Shown here in pieces: positions 40,124-54,127 of a stretch of 64,000 bases of DNA. A model generated the notes under the pieces. The model searched no databases. It saw nothing but the letters and a program-made list of their open reading frames with translations, and was not told where the DNA came from. The number at the start of each line of letters is the position of its first letter. Within the stretch, counting starts at the first letter, position 1. Both the position numbers and the translations under genes were made by a program. The DNA is from Prosopocoilus inquinatus (lineage: Eukaryota; Arthropoda; Insecta; Coleoptera; Lucanidae), in NCBI GenBank assembly GCA_036172665.1, contig JAYKNF010000059.1, positions 58,532 to 122,531 of the forward strand, read 5' to 3'.

Positions 40124-40868
40124 GATGTATCTAATCGATCCTTACTCATCTATCATGTTATTTGACGTTTGGATGGACTCCAGTAACTCTGATGTGAGAT
40201 ACAAAGTTTTTGGACGCAGCAGTAGCTGGAAATAGTTTAGAACGAAAAAACACGTATTAGCGTTGTTCCTGTGATGTATCTAATCGATCCTTACTTAGCT
40301 ACTATGTTATTTGACGTTTCGATGGACTCCAGTAACTCTAATGTGAGATACGAAATTTTCGGACGCAGCAGCAGCTGGAAATAGTTTTAAACGAAACAAC
40401 ACATATTAGCGTTGTTCCTGTCATGTAACTAATCGATCCTTACTCATCTATCATGTTATTTGACGTTTGGACGGACTCCAGTAACTCTGATTAGAGATAC
40501 AAAGTTCTCGGACGCAGTAGAAGCTGGAAATAGTTTTGAACGAAACAACACGTATTAGCGTTGTTCCTGTGATGTATCTAAACGATCCTTACTTATCTAA
40601 CATGTTATTTGACGTTTGGATGGACTCCAGTAAGTCTGATGTGAGATACAAAGTTTTTGGACGCAGCAGGAGCTAGAAATAGTTTTAAACGAAACAACAC
40701 GTATTAGCGTTGTTCCTGTGCTGTATCTAATCGATCCTTACTCATCTATCATCTTATTTGGCGTTTCGATGGACTCCAGTAGCTCTGATGTGAGATACGA
40801 CGTTTTCGGACGCAGCAGAAGCTGGAAATAGTTTTAAACGAAACAACACGTATTAGCGTTGTTCCTGG
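40124..40868 (+). repeat. Five-monomer block A-B-C'''-O'-Q
   Basis: A family 1 A unit is followed by B and then the family 2 linker end (C''' with CTGTCATG and GATTAGAG; O' with AAACGATCC; Q with CATCTTATTTGG). The result is a recombinant between a nine-mer start and a linker end, inserted in front of the next nine-mer. Confidence 0.88.
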
Positions 40869-42209
40869 GATGTATCTAATCGATCCTTACTCATCTATCA
40901 TGTTATTTGACGTTTGGATGGACTCCAGTAACTCTGATGTGAGATACAAAGTTTTTGGACGCAGCAGTAGCTGGAAATAGTTTAGAACGAAAAAACACGT
41001 ATTAGCGTTGTTCCTGTGATGTATCTAATCGATCCTTACTTAGCTACTATGTTATTTGACGTTTCGATGGACTCCAGTAACTCTAATGTGAGATACGAAA
41101 TTTTCTTACGCAGCAGCAGCTGGAAATAGTTTTAAACGAAACAACACATATTAGCGTTGTTCCTGTGATGTAACTAATCGATCCTTACTCATCTATCATG
41201 TTATTTGACGTTTGGACGGACTCCAGTAACTCTGATGAGAGATACGACGTTTTTGGACGCAGCAGGAGCTGGAAATAGTTTTAAACGAAACAACACGTAT
41301 TAGCGTTGTTCCTGTGCTGTATCTAATCAATCCTTACTCATCTATCATGTTATTTGTCGTTTCGATGGACTCCAGTAGCTCTGATGTGAGATACGACGTT
41401 TTCGGACGCAGCAGAAGCTGGAAATAGTTTTAAACGAAACAACACGCATTAGCGTTGTTCCTGTGATGTATCTAATCGATCCTTACTCATCTAACATGTT
41501 ATTTGGCGTTTCGATGGACTCCAGTAACTTTGATGTGAGATACGAAGTTCTCGGACGCAGCTGAAGCTGGAAATAGTTTTAAACGAAACAACACGTACTA
41601 GCGTTGTTCCTGTGATGTATCTAATCGATCCTTACTCATCTATCATGTTATTTGACGTTTGGATGGGCTCCAGTAACTCTGAAGTGAGATACGAAGTTCT
41701 CGGACGCAGCTGAAGCTGGAAATAGTTTTAAACGAAACAACACGCATTAGCGTTGTTCCTGTGATGTATCTAATCGATCCTTACTCATCTATCATGTTAT
41801 TTGACGTTTGGATGGACTCCAGTAACTCTAATGTGAGAAACGAAATTTTCGGACGCAGCAGAAGCTGGAAATAGTTTTAAACGAAACAACACGCATTAGC
41901 GTTGTTCCTGTGATGTATCTAATCGATCCTTACTCATCTATTATGTTATTTGACGTTTGGATGGACTCCAGTAAGTCTGATGTGAGATACAAAGTTTTTG
42001 GACGCAGCAGGAGCTGGAAATAGTTTTAAACGAAACAACACGTATTAGCGTTGTTCCTGTGCTGTATCTAATCGATCCTTACTTATCTATCATGTTATTT
42101 GACGTTTCGATGCACTCCAGTAACTCTGATGTGAGATACGAAGTTTTCGGACGCAGCAGAAGCTGGAAATAGTTTTAAACGAAACAACACGTATTAGCGT
42201 TGTTCCTGG
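40869..42209 (+). repeat. Family 1 HOR, canonical 9-mer, copy 2
   Basis: Same order as 26722-28062, offset 14,147 bp (95 x 149 minus the 8 bp of known intervening deletions). Private variants are AAATTTTCTTACGC in B and CTATTATG in I, both shared with the 8-mer at 38932. Confidence 0.93.
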
Positions 42210-43550
42210 GATGTATCTAATCGATCCTTACTCATCTATCATGTTATTTGACGTTTGGATGGACTCCAGTAACTCTGATGTGAGATACAAAGTTTTTGGA
42301 CGCAGCAGTAGCTGGAAATAGTTTAGAACGAAAAAACACGTATTAGCGTTGTTCCTGTGATGTATCTAATCGATCCTTACTTAGCTACTATGTTATTTGA
42401 CGTTTCGATGGACTCCAGTAACTCTAATGTGAGATACGAAATTTTCGGACGCAGCAGCAGCTGGAAATAGTTTTAAACGAAACAACACATATTAGCGTTG
42501 TTCCTGTGATGTAACTAATCGATCCTTACTCATCTATCATGTTATTTGACGTTTGGACGGACTCCAGTAACTCTGATGAGAGATACGACGTTTTTGGACG
42601 CAGCAGGAGCTGGAAATAGTTTTAAACGAAACAACACGTATTAGCGTTGTTCCTGTGCTGTATCTAATCAATCCTTACTCATCTATCATGTTATTTGTCG
42701 TTTCGATGGACTCCAGTAGCTCTGATGTGAGATACGACGTTTTCGGACGCAGCAGAAGCTGGAAATAGTTTTAAACGAAACAACACGCATTAGCGTTGTT
42801 CCTGTGATGTATCTAATCGATCCTTACTCATCTAACATGTTATTTGGCGTTTCGATGGACTCCAGTAACTTTGATGTGAGATACGAAGTTCTCGGACGCA
42901 GCTGAAGCTGGAAATAGTTTTAAACGAAACAACACGTATTAGCGTTGTTCCTGTGATGTATCTAATCGATCCTTACTCATCTATCATGTTATTTGACGTT
43001 TGGATGGGCTCCAGTAACTCTGAAGTGAGATACGAAGTTCTCGGACGCAGCTGAAGCTGGAAATAGTTTTAAACGAAACAACACGCATTAGCGTTGTTCC
43101 TGTGATGTATCTAATCGATCCTTACTCATCTATCATGTTATTTGACGTTTGGATGGACTCCAGTAAGTCTGATGTGAGATACGACGTTTTTGGACGCAGC
43201 AGGAGCTGGAAATAGTTTGAAACGAAACAACACGTATTAGCGTTGTTCCTGAGCTGTATCTAATCGATCCTTACTCATTTATCATGTTATTTGACGTTTG
43301 GATGGACTCCAGTAACTCTGATGTGAGATACGAAATTATCGGACGCAGCAGAAGCTGGAAATAGTTTTAAATGAAACAACACGCATTAGCGTTGTGCCTG
43401 TGATGTATCTAATCGATCCTTCCTCATCTATCATGTTATTTGACGTTTCGATGGACTCTAGTAACTCTGATGTGATATACGAAGTTTTTGGACGCAGCAG
43501 GAGCTAGAAATAGTTTTAAACGAAACAACACGTATTAGCGTTGTTCCTGT
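42210..43550 (+). repeat. Family 1 block A-B-C-D-E-F-I'-g-L
   Basis: Nine units that repeat the first nine of the 25-mer at 28063. The block ends after L, where the next unit (43551) is a J' body (CGATGCACTCC) with an L-to-N style start, so N-O-g2 were lost at the junction. L has a private TCCTTCCTCATC near 43420. Confidence 0.9.
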
Positions 43551-45485
43551 GATGTATCTAATCGATCCTTACTCATCTATCATGTTATTTGACGTTTCGA
43601 TGCACTCCAGTAACTCTGATGTGAGATACGACGTTTTCGGACGCAGCAGAAGCTGGAAATAGTTTTAAACGAAACAACACGTATTAGCGTTGTTCCTGTG
43701 ATGTATCTAATCGATCCTTACTCATCTATCATGTTATTTGACGTTTGGATGGACTCCAGTAACTCTGATGTGAGATACAAAGTTTTTGGACGCAGCAGAA
43801 GCTGGAAATAGTTTAGAACGAAAAAACACGTATTAGCGTTGTTCCTGTGATGTATCTAATCGATCCTTACTTAGCTACTATGTTATTTGACGTTTCGATG
43901 GACTCCAGTAACTCTAATGTGAGATACGAAATTTTCGGACGCAGCAGCAGCTGGAAATAGTTTTAAACGAAACAACACATATTAGCGTTGTTCCTGTCAT
44001 GTAACTAATCGATCCTTACTCATCTATCATGTTATTTGGCGTTTGGACGGACTCCAGTAACTCTGATTAGAGATACAAAGTTCTCGGACGCAGTAGAAGC
44101 TGGAAATAGTTTTGAACGAAACAACACGTATTAGCGTTGTTCCTGTGATGTATCTAAACGATCCTTACTTATCTAACATGTTATTTGACGTTTGGATGGA
44201 CTCCAGTAAGTCTGATGTGAGATACAGTTTTTGGACACAGCAGGAGCTGGAAATAGTTTTAAACGAAACAACACGTATTAGCGCTGTTCCTGTATTGTAT
44301 CTAATCGATCCTTACTCATCTATCATGTTATTTGGCGTTTCGATGGACTCCAGTAGCTCTGATGTGAGATACGACGTTTTCGGACGCAGCAGAAGCTGGA
44401 AATAGTTTTAAACGAAACAACACGCATTAGCGTTGTTCCTGTGATGTATCTAATCGATCCTTACTCTTCTATCATGTTATTTGGCGTTTCGATGGACTCC
44501 AGTAACTTTGATGTGAGATACGAAGTTCTCGGACGCAGCTGAAGCTGGAAATAGTTTTAAATGAAACAACACGTATTAGCGTTGTTCCTGTGATGTATCT
44601 AATCGATCCTTACTCATCTATCATGTTATTTGGCGTTTCGATGGACTCCAGTAGCTCTGATGTGAGATACGACGTTTTCGGACGCAGCAGAAGCTGGAAA
44701 TAGTTTTAAATGAAACAACACGCATTAGCGTTGTTCCTGTGATGTATCTAATCGATCCTTACTCATCTGTCATGTTATTTGACGTTTGGATGGACTCCAG
44801 TATCTCTGATGTGAGATACGATATCTTCGGACGCAGCATAAGCTGGAAATAGTTTTAAACGAAACAACACGCATTAGCGTTGCTCCTGTGATGTATCTAA
44901 TCGATCCGTACTTTTCTAACATGTTATTTGACGTTTCGATGGACTCAAGTAACTCTGATGTGAGATACGATGTTTTCGGACGCAGCAGAAGCTGGAAATA
45001 GTTTTAAACGAAACAACACGCATTAGCGATGTTCCTGTGATGTATCTAATCGATCCTTACTCATCTATCATGTTATTTTACGTTTGGATGGACTCCAGTA
45101 AGTCTGATGTGAGATACGACGTTTTTGGACGCAGCAGGAGCTGGAAATAGTTTTAAACGAAACAACACGTATTAGCGTTGTTCCTGTGATGTATCTAATC
45201 GATCCTTACTCATCTATCATGTTATTTGACGTTTGGATGTACTCCAGTATCTCTGATGTGAGATACGAAATCTTCGGACGCAGCATAAGCTGGAAATAGT
45301 TTTAAACGAAACAACACGCATTAGCGTTGTTCCTGTGATGTATCTAATCGATCCTTACTCATCTATCATGTTATTTGGCGTTTCGATGGACTCCAGTAAC
45401 TTTGATGTGAGATACGAAGTTCTCGGACGCAGCTGAAGCTAGAAATAGTTTCAAACGAAACAACACGTATTAGCGTTGTTCCTGT
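43551..45485 (+). repeat. Family 2 HOR, 13-mer, copy 2
   Basis: Same order and length as 34615-36549 (1,935 bp), with the 2-bp deletion in O'' (44147-44293). Differences noticed: the first unit starts GATG instead of GCTG, U has TACTTTTCTAACATG near 44915, and the V unit at 45039 carries an I'-like body (TAAGTCTG, GACGTTTTTGG) instead of ACAAAG. Confidence 0.93.
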
Positions 45486-46379
45486 GCTGTATCTAATCGA
45501 TCCTTACTTATCTATCATGTTATTTGACGTTTCGATGCACTCCAGTAACTCTGATGTGAGATACGACGTTTTCGGACGCAGCAGAAGCTGGAAATAGTTT
45601 TAAACGAAACAACACGTATTAGCGTTGTTCCTGTGATGTATCTAATCGATCCTTACTCATCTATCATGTTAGTTGACGTTTGGATGGACTCCAGTAACTC
45701 TGATGTGAGATACAAAGTTTTTGGACGCAGCAGAAGCTGGAAATAGTTTAGAACGAAAAAACACGTGTTAGCGTTGTTCCTGTGATGTATCTAATCGATC
45801 CTTACTTAGCTACTATGTTATTTGACGTTTCGATGGACTCCAGTAACTCTAATGTGAGATACGAAATTTTCGGACGCAGCAGCAGCTGGAAATAGTTTTA
45901 AACGAAACAACACATATTAGCGTTGTTCCTGTCATGTAACTAATCGATCCTTACTCATCTATCATGTTATTTGACGTTTGGACGGACTCCAGTAACTCTG
46001 ATTAGAGATACAAAGTTCTCGGACGCAGTAGAAGCTGGAAATAGTTTTGAACGAAACAACACGTATTAGCGTTGTTCCTGTGATGTATCTAAACGATCCT
46101 TACTTATCTAACATGTTATTTGACGTTTGGATGGACTCCAGTATGTCTGATGTGAGATACAAAGTTTTTGGACGCAGCAGGAGCTAGAAATAGTTTTAAA
46201 CGAAACAACACGTATTAGCGTTGTTCCTGTGCTGTATCTAATCGATCCTTACTCATCTATCATCTTATTTGGCGTTTCGATGGACTCCAGTAGCTCTGAT
46301 GTGAGATACGACGTTTTCGGACGCAGCAGAAGCTGGAAATAGTTTTAAACGAAACAACACGTATTAGCGTTGTTCCTGG
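45486..46379 (+). repeat. Linker string, full 6-monomer form
   Basis: Order J'-A''-B-C'''-O'-Q, 894 bp, with no length change. A'' has TGTTAGTTGACG and a private CACGTGTTAGCG. O' has a private AGTATGTCTG near 46142. It is the most complete version of the bridge between family 2 and family 1 blocks. Confidence 0.9.
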
Positions 46380-47720
46380 GATGTATCTAATCGATCCTTA
46401 CTCATCTATCATGTTATTTGACGTTTGGATGGACTCCAGTAACTCTGATGTGAGATACAAAGTTTTTGGACGCAGCAGTAGCTGGAAATAGTTTAGAACG
46501 AAAAAACACGTATTAGCGTTGTTCCTGTGATGTATCTAATCGATCCTTACTTAGCTACTATGTTATTTGACGTTTCGATGGACTCCAGTAACTCTAATGT
46601 GAGATACGAAATTTTCGGACGCAGCAGCAGCTGGAAATAGTTTTAAACGAAACAACACATATTAGCGTTGTTCCTGTGATGTAACTAATCGATCCTTACT
46701 CATCTATCATGTTATTTGACGTTTGGACGGACTCCAGTAACTCTGATGAGAGATACGACGTTTTTGGACGCAGCAGGAGCTGGAAATAGTTTTAAACGAA
46801 ACAACACGTATTAGCGTTGTTCCTGTGCTGTATCTAATCAATCCTTACTCATCTATCATGTTATTTGTCGTTTCGATGGACTCCAGTAGCTCTGATGTGA
46901 GATACGACGTTTTCGGACGCAGCAGAAGCTGGAAATAGTTTTAAACGAAACAACACGCATTAGCGTTGTTCCTGTGATGTATCTAATCGATCCTTACTCA
47001 TCTAACATGTTATTTGGCGTTTCGATGGACTCCAGTAACTTTGATGTGAGATACGAAGTTCTCGGACGCAGCTGAAGCTGGAAATAGTTTTAAACGAAAC
47101 AACACGTACTAGCGTTGTTCCTGTGATGTATCTAATCGATCCTTACTCATCTATCATGTTATTTGACGTTTGGATGGGCTCCAGTAACTCTGAAGTGAGA
47201 TACGAAGTTCTCGGACGCAGCTGAAGCTGGAAATAGTTTTAAACGAAACAACACGCATTAGCGTTGTTCCTGTGATGTATCTAATCGATCCTTACTCATC
47301 TATCATGTTATTTGACGTTTGGATGGACTCCAGTAACTCTAATGTGAGAAACGAAATTTTCGGACGCAGCAGAAGCTGGAAATAGTTTTAAACGAAACAA
47401 CACGCATTAGCGTTGTTCCTGTGATGTATCTAATCGATCCTTACTCATCTATCATGTTATTTGACGTTTGGATGGACTCCAGTAAGTCTGATGTTACATA
47501 CAAAGTTTTTGGACGCAGCAGGAGCTGGAAATAGTTTTAAACGAAACAACACGTATTAGCGTTGTTCCTGTGCTGTATCTAATCGATCCTTACTTATCTA
47601 TCATGTTATTTGACGTTTCGATGCACTCCAGTAACTCTGATGTGAGATACGAAGTTTTCGGACGCAGCAGAAGCTGGAAATAGTTTTAAACGAAACAACA
47701 CGTATTAGCGTTGTTCCTGG
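46380..47720 (+). repeat. Family 1 HOR, canonical 9-mer, copy 3
   Basis: Same order as 26722 and 40869, offset 5,511 bp from the latter (37 x 149 minus 2). The I unit has a private GATGTTACATACAAAG near 47490. Confidence 0.93.
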
Positions 47721-50104
47721 GATGTATCTAATCGATCCTTACTCATCTATCATGTTATTTGACGTTTGGATGGACTCCAGTAACTCTGATGTGAGATACA
47801 AAGTTTTTGGACGCAGCAGTAGCTGGAAATAGTTTAGAACGAAAAAACACGTATTAGCGTTGTTCCTGTGATGTATCTAATCGATCCTTACTTAGCTACT
47901 ATGTTATTTGACGTTTCGATGGACTCCAGTAACTCTAATGTGAGATACGAAATTTTCGGACGCAGCAGCAGCTGGAAATAGTTTTAAACGAAACAACACA
48001 TATTAGCGTTGTTCCTGTGATGTAACTAATCGATCCTTACTCATCTATCATGTTATTTGACGTTTGGACGGACTCCAGTAACTCTGATGAGAGATACGAC
48101 GTTTTTGGACGCAGCAGGAGCTGGAAATAGTTTTAAACGAAACAACACGTATTAGCGTTGTTCCTGTGCTGTATCTAATCAATCCTTACTCATCTATCAT
48201 GTTATTTGTCGTTTCGATGGACTCCAGTAGCTCTGATGTGAGATACGACGTTTTCGGACGCAGCAGAAGCTGGAAATAGTTTTAAACGAAACAACACGCA
48301 TTAGCGTTGTTCCTGTGATGTATCTAATCGATCCTTACTCATCTAACATGTTATTTGGCGTTTCGATGGACTCCAGTAACTTTGATGTGAGATACGAAGT
48401 TCTCGGACGCAGCTGAAGCTGGAAATAGTTTTAAACGAAACAACACGTATTAGCGTTGTTCCTGTGATGTATCTAATCGATCCTTACTCATCTATCATGT
48501 TATTTGACGTTTGGATGGGCTCCAGTAACTCTGAAGTGAGATACGATGTTCTCGGACGCAGCTGAAGCTGGAAATAGTTTTAAACGAAACAACACGCATT
48601 AGCGTTGTTCCTGTGATGTATCTAATCGATCCTTACTCATCTATCATGTTATATGACGTTTGGATGGACTCCAGTAAGTCTGATGTGAGATACGACGTTT
48701 TTGGACGCAGCAGGAGCTGGAAATAGTTTGAAACGAAACAACACGTATTAGCGTTGTTCCTGAGCTGTATCTAATCGATCCTTACTCATTTATCATGTTA
48801 TTTGACGTTTGGATGGACTCCAGTAACTCTGATGTGAGATACGAAATTATCGGACGCAGCAGAAGCTGGAAATAGTTTTAAATGAAACAACACGCATTAG
48901 CGTTGTGCCTGTGATGTATCTAATCGATCCTTACTCATCTATCATGTTATTTGACGTTTCGATGGACTCTAGTAACTCTGATGTGATATACGAAGTTTTT
49001 GGACGCAGCAGGAGCTAGAAATAGTTTTAAACGAAACAACACGTATTAGCGTTGTTCCTGTGATGTATCTAATCGATCCTTACTCATCTATCATGTTATT
49101 TGACGTTTGGATGGTCTCCAGTATCTCCGATGTGAGATACGAAATTTTCGGACGCAGCAGAAGCTGGTAATAGTTTTAAACGAAACAACACGCATTAGCG
49201 TTGTTCCTGTGATGTATCTAAACAATCCTTACTTATCTAACATGTTATTTGACGTTTGGATGGACTCCAGTAAGTCTGATGTGAGATACAAAGTTTTTGG
49301 ACGCAGCAGGAGCTGGAAATAGTTTGAAACGAAACAACACGTATTAGCGTTGTTCCTGAGCTGTATCTAATCGATCCTTACTCATTTATCATGTTATTTG
49401 GCGTTTCGATAGACTCCAGTAGCTCTGATGTGAGATACGACGTTTTCGGACGCAGCTGAAGCTGGAAATAGTTTTAAACGAAACAACACGCATTAGCGTT
49501 GTTCCTGTGATGTATCTAATCGATACTTACTCATCTATCATGTTATTTGGCGTTTCGATGGACTCCAGTAACTCTAATATGAGAAACGAAATTTTCGGAC
49601 GCAGCAGAAGCTGGAAATAGTTTTAAATGAAACAACACGCATTAGCGTTGTGCCTGTGATGTATCTAATCGATCCTTACTCATCTATCATGTTATTTGAC
49701 GTTTGGATGGACTCCAGTAACTCTGATGTGAGATACGAAATTATCGGACGCAGCAGAAGCTGGAAATAGTTTTAAATGAAACAACACGCATTAGCGTTGT
49801 GCCTGTGATGTATCTAATCGATCCTTACTCATCTATCATGTTATTTGACGTTTGGATGGACTCCAGTAAGTCTGATGTGAGATACAAAGTTTTTGGACGC
49901 AGCAGGAGCTGGAAATAGTTTTAAACGAAACAACACGTATTAGCGTTGTTCCTGTGCTGTATCTAATCGATCCTTACTTATCTATCATGTTATTTGACGT
50001 TTCGATGCACTCCAGTAACTCTGATGTGAGATACGAAGTTTTCGGACGCAGCAGAAGCTGGAAATAGTTTTAAACGAAACAACACGTATTAGCGTTGTTC
50101 CTGG
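47721..50104 (+). repeat. Family 1 HOR, 16-monomer form
   Basis: Order A-B-C-D-E-F-I'-g-L-N-O-g2-T-G-I-J, 2,384 bp. The first 12 units follow the 25-mer at 28063. Private changes are GATACGATGTTCTCGG in F near 48543 and TTATATGACG in I' near 48650. g2 ends GCAGCTGAAG, shared with the g2 at 59342. Confidence 0.9.
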
Positions 50105-53100
50105 GATGTATCTAATCGATCCTTACTCATCTATCATGTTATTTGACGTTTGGATGGACTCCAGTAACTCTGATGTGAGATACAAAGTTTTTGGACGCAG
50201 CAGTAGCTGGAAATAGTTTAGAACGAAAAAACACGTATTAGCGTTGTTCCTGTGATGTATCTAATCGATCCTTACTTAGCTACTATGTTATTTGACGTTT
50301 CGATGGACTCCAGTAACTCTAATGTGAGATACGAAATTTTCGGACGCAGCAGCAGCTGGAAATAGTTTTAAACGAAACAACACATATTAGCGTTGTTCCT
50401 GTGATGTAACTAATCGATCCTTACTCATCTATCATGTTATTTGACGTTTGGACGGACTCCAGTAACTCTGATGAGAGATACGACGTTTTTGGACGCAGCA
50501 GGAGCTGGAAATAGTTTTAAACGAAACAAGACGTATTAGCGTTGTTCCTGTGCTGTATCTAATCAATCCTTACTCATCTATCATGTTATTTGTCGTTTCG
50601 ATGGACTCCAGTAGCTCTGATGTGAGATACGACGTTTTCGGACGCAGCAGAAGCTGGAAATAGTTTTAAACGAAACAACACGCATTAGCGTTGTTCCTGT
50701 GATGTATCTAATCGATCCTTACTCATCTAACATGTTATTTGGCGTTTCGATGGACTCCAGTAACTTTGATGTGAGATACGAAGTTCTCGGACGCAGCTGA
50801 AGCTGGAAATAGTTTTAAACGAAACAACACGTATTAGCTTTGTTCCTGTGATGTATCTAATCGATCCTTACTCATCTATCATGTTATTTGACGTTTGGAT
50901 GGGCTCCAGTAACTCTGAAGTGAGATACGAAGTTCTCGGACGCAGCTGAAGCTGGAAATAGTTTTAAACGAAACAACACGCATTAGCGTTGTTCCTGTGA
51001 TGTATCTAATCGATCCTTACTCATCTATCATGTTATTTGACGTTTGGATGGACTCCAGTAAGTCTGATGTGAGATACGACGTTTTTGGACGCAGCAGGAG
51101 CTGGAAATAGTTTGAAACGAAACAACACGTATTAGCGTTGTTCCTGAGCTGTATCTAATCGATCCTTACTCATTTATCATGTTATTTGACATTTGGATGG
51201 ACTCCAGTAACTCTGATGTGAGATACGAAATTATCGGACGCAGCAGAAGCTGGAAATAGTTTTAAATGAAACAACACGCATTAGCGTTGTGCCTGTGATG
51301 TATCTAATCGATCCTTACTCATCTATCATGTTATTTGACGTTTCGATGGACTCTAGTAACTCTGATGTGATATACGAAGTTTTTGGACGCAGCAGGAGCT
51401 AGAAATAGTTTTAAACGAAACAACACGTATTAGCGTTGTTCCTGTGATGTATCTAATCGATCCTTACTCATCTATCATGTTATTTGACGTTTGGATGGTC
51501 TCCAGTATCTCCGATGTGAGATACGAAATTTTCGGACGCAGCAGAAGCTGGTAATAGTTTTAAACGAAACAACACGCATTAGCGTTGTTCCTGTGATGTA
51601 TCTAAACAATCCTTACTTATCTAACATGTTATTTGACGTTTGGATGGACTCCAGTAAGTCTGATGTGAGATACAAAGTTTTTGGACGCAGCAGGAGCTGG
51701 AAATAGTTTGAAACGAAACAACACGTATTAGCGTTGTTCCTGAGCTGTATCTAATCGATCCTTACTCATTTATCATGTTATTTGGCGTTTCGATAGACTC
51801 CAGTAGCTCTGATGTGAGATACGACGTTTTCGGACGCAGCAGAAGCTGGAAATAGTTTTAAACGAAACAACACGCATTAGCGTTGTTCCTGTGATGTATC
51901 TAATCGATCCTTACTCATCTATCATGTTATTTGACGTTTGGATGGACTCCAGTAACTCTGATGTGAGATACGAAATTATCGGACGCAGCAGAAGCTGGAA
52001 ATAGTTTTAAATGAAACAACACGCATTAGCGTTGTTCCTGTGATGTATCTAATCGATCCTTACTCACCTATCATGTTATTTGACGTTTGGATGGGCTCCA
52101 GTAACTCTGAAGTGAGATACGAAGTTCTCGGACGCAGCTGAAGCTGGAAATAGTTTTAAACGAAACAACACGCATTAGCGTTGTTCCTGTGATGTATCTA
52201 ATCGATACTTACTCATCTATCATGTTATTTGACGTTTCGATGGACTCCAGTAACTCTAATGTGAGAAACGAAATTTTCGGACGCAGCAGAAGCTGGAAAT
52301 AGTTTTAAACGAAACAACACGCATTAGCGTTGTTCCTGTGATGTATCTAATCGATCCTTACTCATCTATCATGTTATTTGACGTTTGGATGGACTCCAGT
52401 AACTCTGATGTGAGATACGAAATTATCGGACGCAGCAGAAGCTGGAAATAGTTTTAAATGAAACAACACGCATTAGCGTTATGCCTGTGATGTATCTAAT
52501 CGATCCTTACTCATCTATCATGTTATTTGACGTTTCGATGGACTCTAGTAACTCTGATGTGATATACGAAGTTTTTGGACGCAGCAGGAGCTAGAAATAG
52601 TTTTAAACGAAACAACACGTATTAGCGTTGTTCCTGTGATGTATCTAATCGATCCTTACTCATCTATCATGTTATTTGACGTTTGGATGGACTCCAGTAT
52701 CTCTGATGTGAGATACGAAATTTTCGGACGCAGCAGAAGCTGGTAATAGTTTTAAACGAAACAACACGCATTAGCGTTGTTCCTGTGATGTATCTAAACA
52801 ATCCTTACTTATCTAACATGTTATTTGACGTTTGGATGGACTCCAGTAAGTCTGATGTGAGATACAAAGTTTTTGGACGCAGCAGGAGCTGGAAATAGTT
52901 TTAAACGAAACAACACGTATTAGCGTTGTTCCTGTGATGTATCTAATCGATCCTTACTCACCTATCATGTTATTTGACGTTTGGATGGGCTCCAGTAACT
53001 CTGAAGTGAGATACGAAGTTCTCGGACGCAGCTGAAGCTGGAAATAGTTTTAAACGAAACAACACGCATTAGCGTTGTTCCTGTGATGTATCTAATCGAT

Positions 53101-54127
53101 ACTTACTCATCTATCATGTTATTTGGCGTTTCGATGGACTCCAGTAACTCTAATATGAGAAACGAAATTTTCGGACGCAGCAGAAGCTGGAAATAGTTTT
53201 AAACGAAACAACACGCATTAGCGTTGTTCCTGTGATGTATCTAATCGATCCTTACTCATCTATCATGTTATTTGACGTTTGGATGGACTCCAGTAAGTCT
53301 GATGTGAGATACAAAGTTTTTGGACGCAGCAGGAGCTAGAAATAGTTTTAAACGAAACAACACGTATTAGCGTTGTTCCTGTGCTGTATCTAATCGATCC
53401 TTACTCATCTATCATCTTATTTGGCGTTTCGATGGACTCCAGTAGCTCTGATGTGAGATACGAAGTTTTCGGACGCAGCAGAAGCTGGAAATAGTTTTAA
53501 ACGAAACAACACGCATTAGCGTTATGCCTGTGATGTATCTAATCGATCCTTACTCATCTATCATGTTATTTGACGTTTCGATGGACTCTAGTAACTCTGA
53601 TGTGAGATACGACGTTTTCGGACGCAGCAGAAGCTGGAAATAGTTTTAAACGAAACAACACGCATTAGCGTTGTTCCTGTGATGTATCTAATCGATACTT
53701 ACTCATCTATCATGTTATTTGACGTTTCGATGGACTCCAGTAACTCTAATGTGAGAAACGAAATTTTCGGACGCAGCAGAAGCTGGAAATAGTTTTAAAC
53801 GAAACAACACGCATTAGCGTTGTTCCTGTGATGTATCTAATCGATCCTTACTCATCTATCATGTTATTTGACGTTTGGATGGACTCCAGTAAGTCTGATG
53901 TGAGATACAAAGTTTTTGGACGCAGCAGGAGCTGGAAATAGTTTTAAACGAAACAACACGTATTAGCGTTGTTCCTGTGCTGTATCTAATCGATCCTTAC
54001 TTATCTATCATGTTATTTGACGTTTCGATGCACTCCAGTAACTCTGATGTGAGATACGAAGTTTTCGGACGCAGCAGAAGCTGGAAATAGTTTTAAACGA
54101 AACAACACGTATTAGCGTTGTTCCTGG
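50105..54127 (+). repeat. Family 1 HOR, 27-monomer form
   Basis: Order A-B-C-D-E-F-I'-g-L-N-O-g2-G-F'-H-G-L-N-O-F'-T-P-Q-L/D-H-I-J, 4,023 bp. It equals the 25-mer at 28063 plus an F' (52042) and an L/D chimera (53532). The chimera and the G unit before L (52340) both read GCGTTATGCCTG nearby, suggesting the extra unit came from this local L. Private: AACAAGACG near 50527 and TAGCTTTGTTCC near 50838. Confidence 0.9.
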
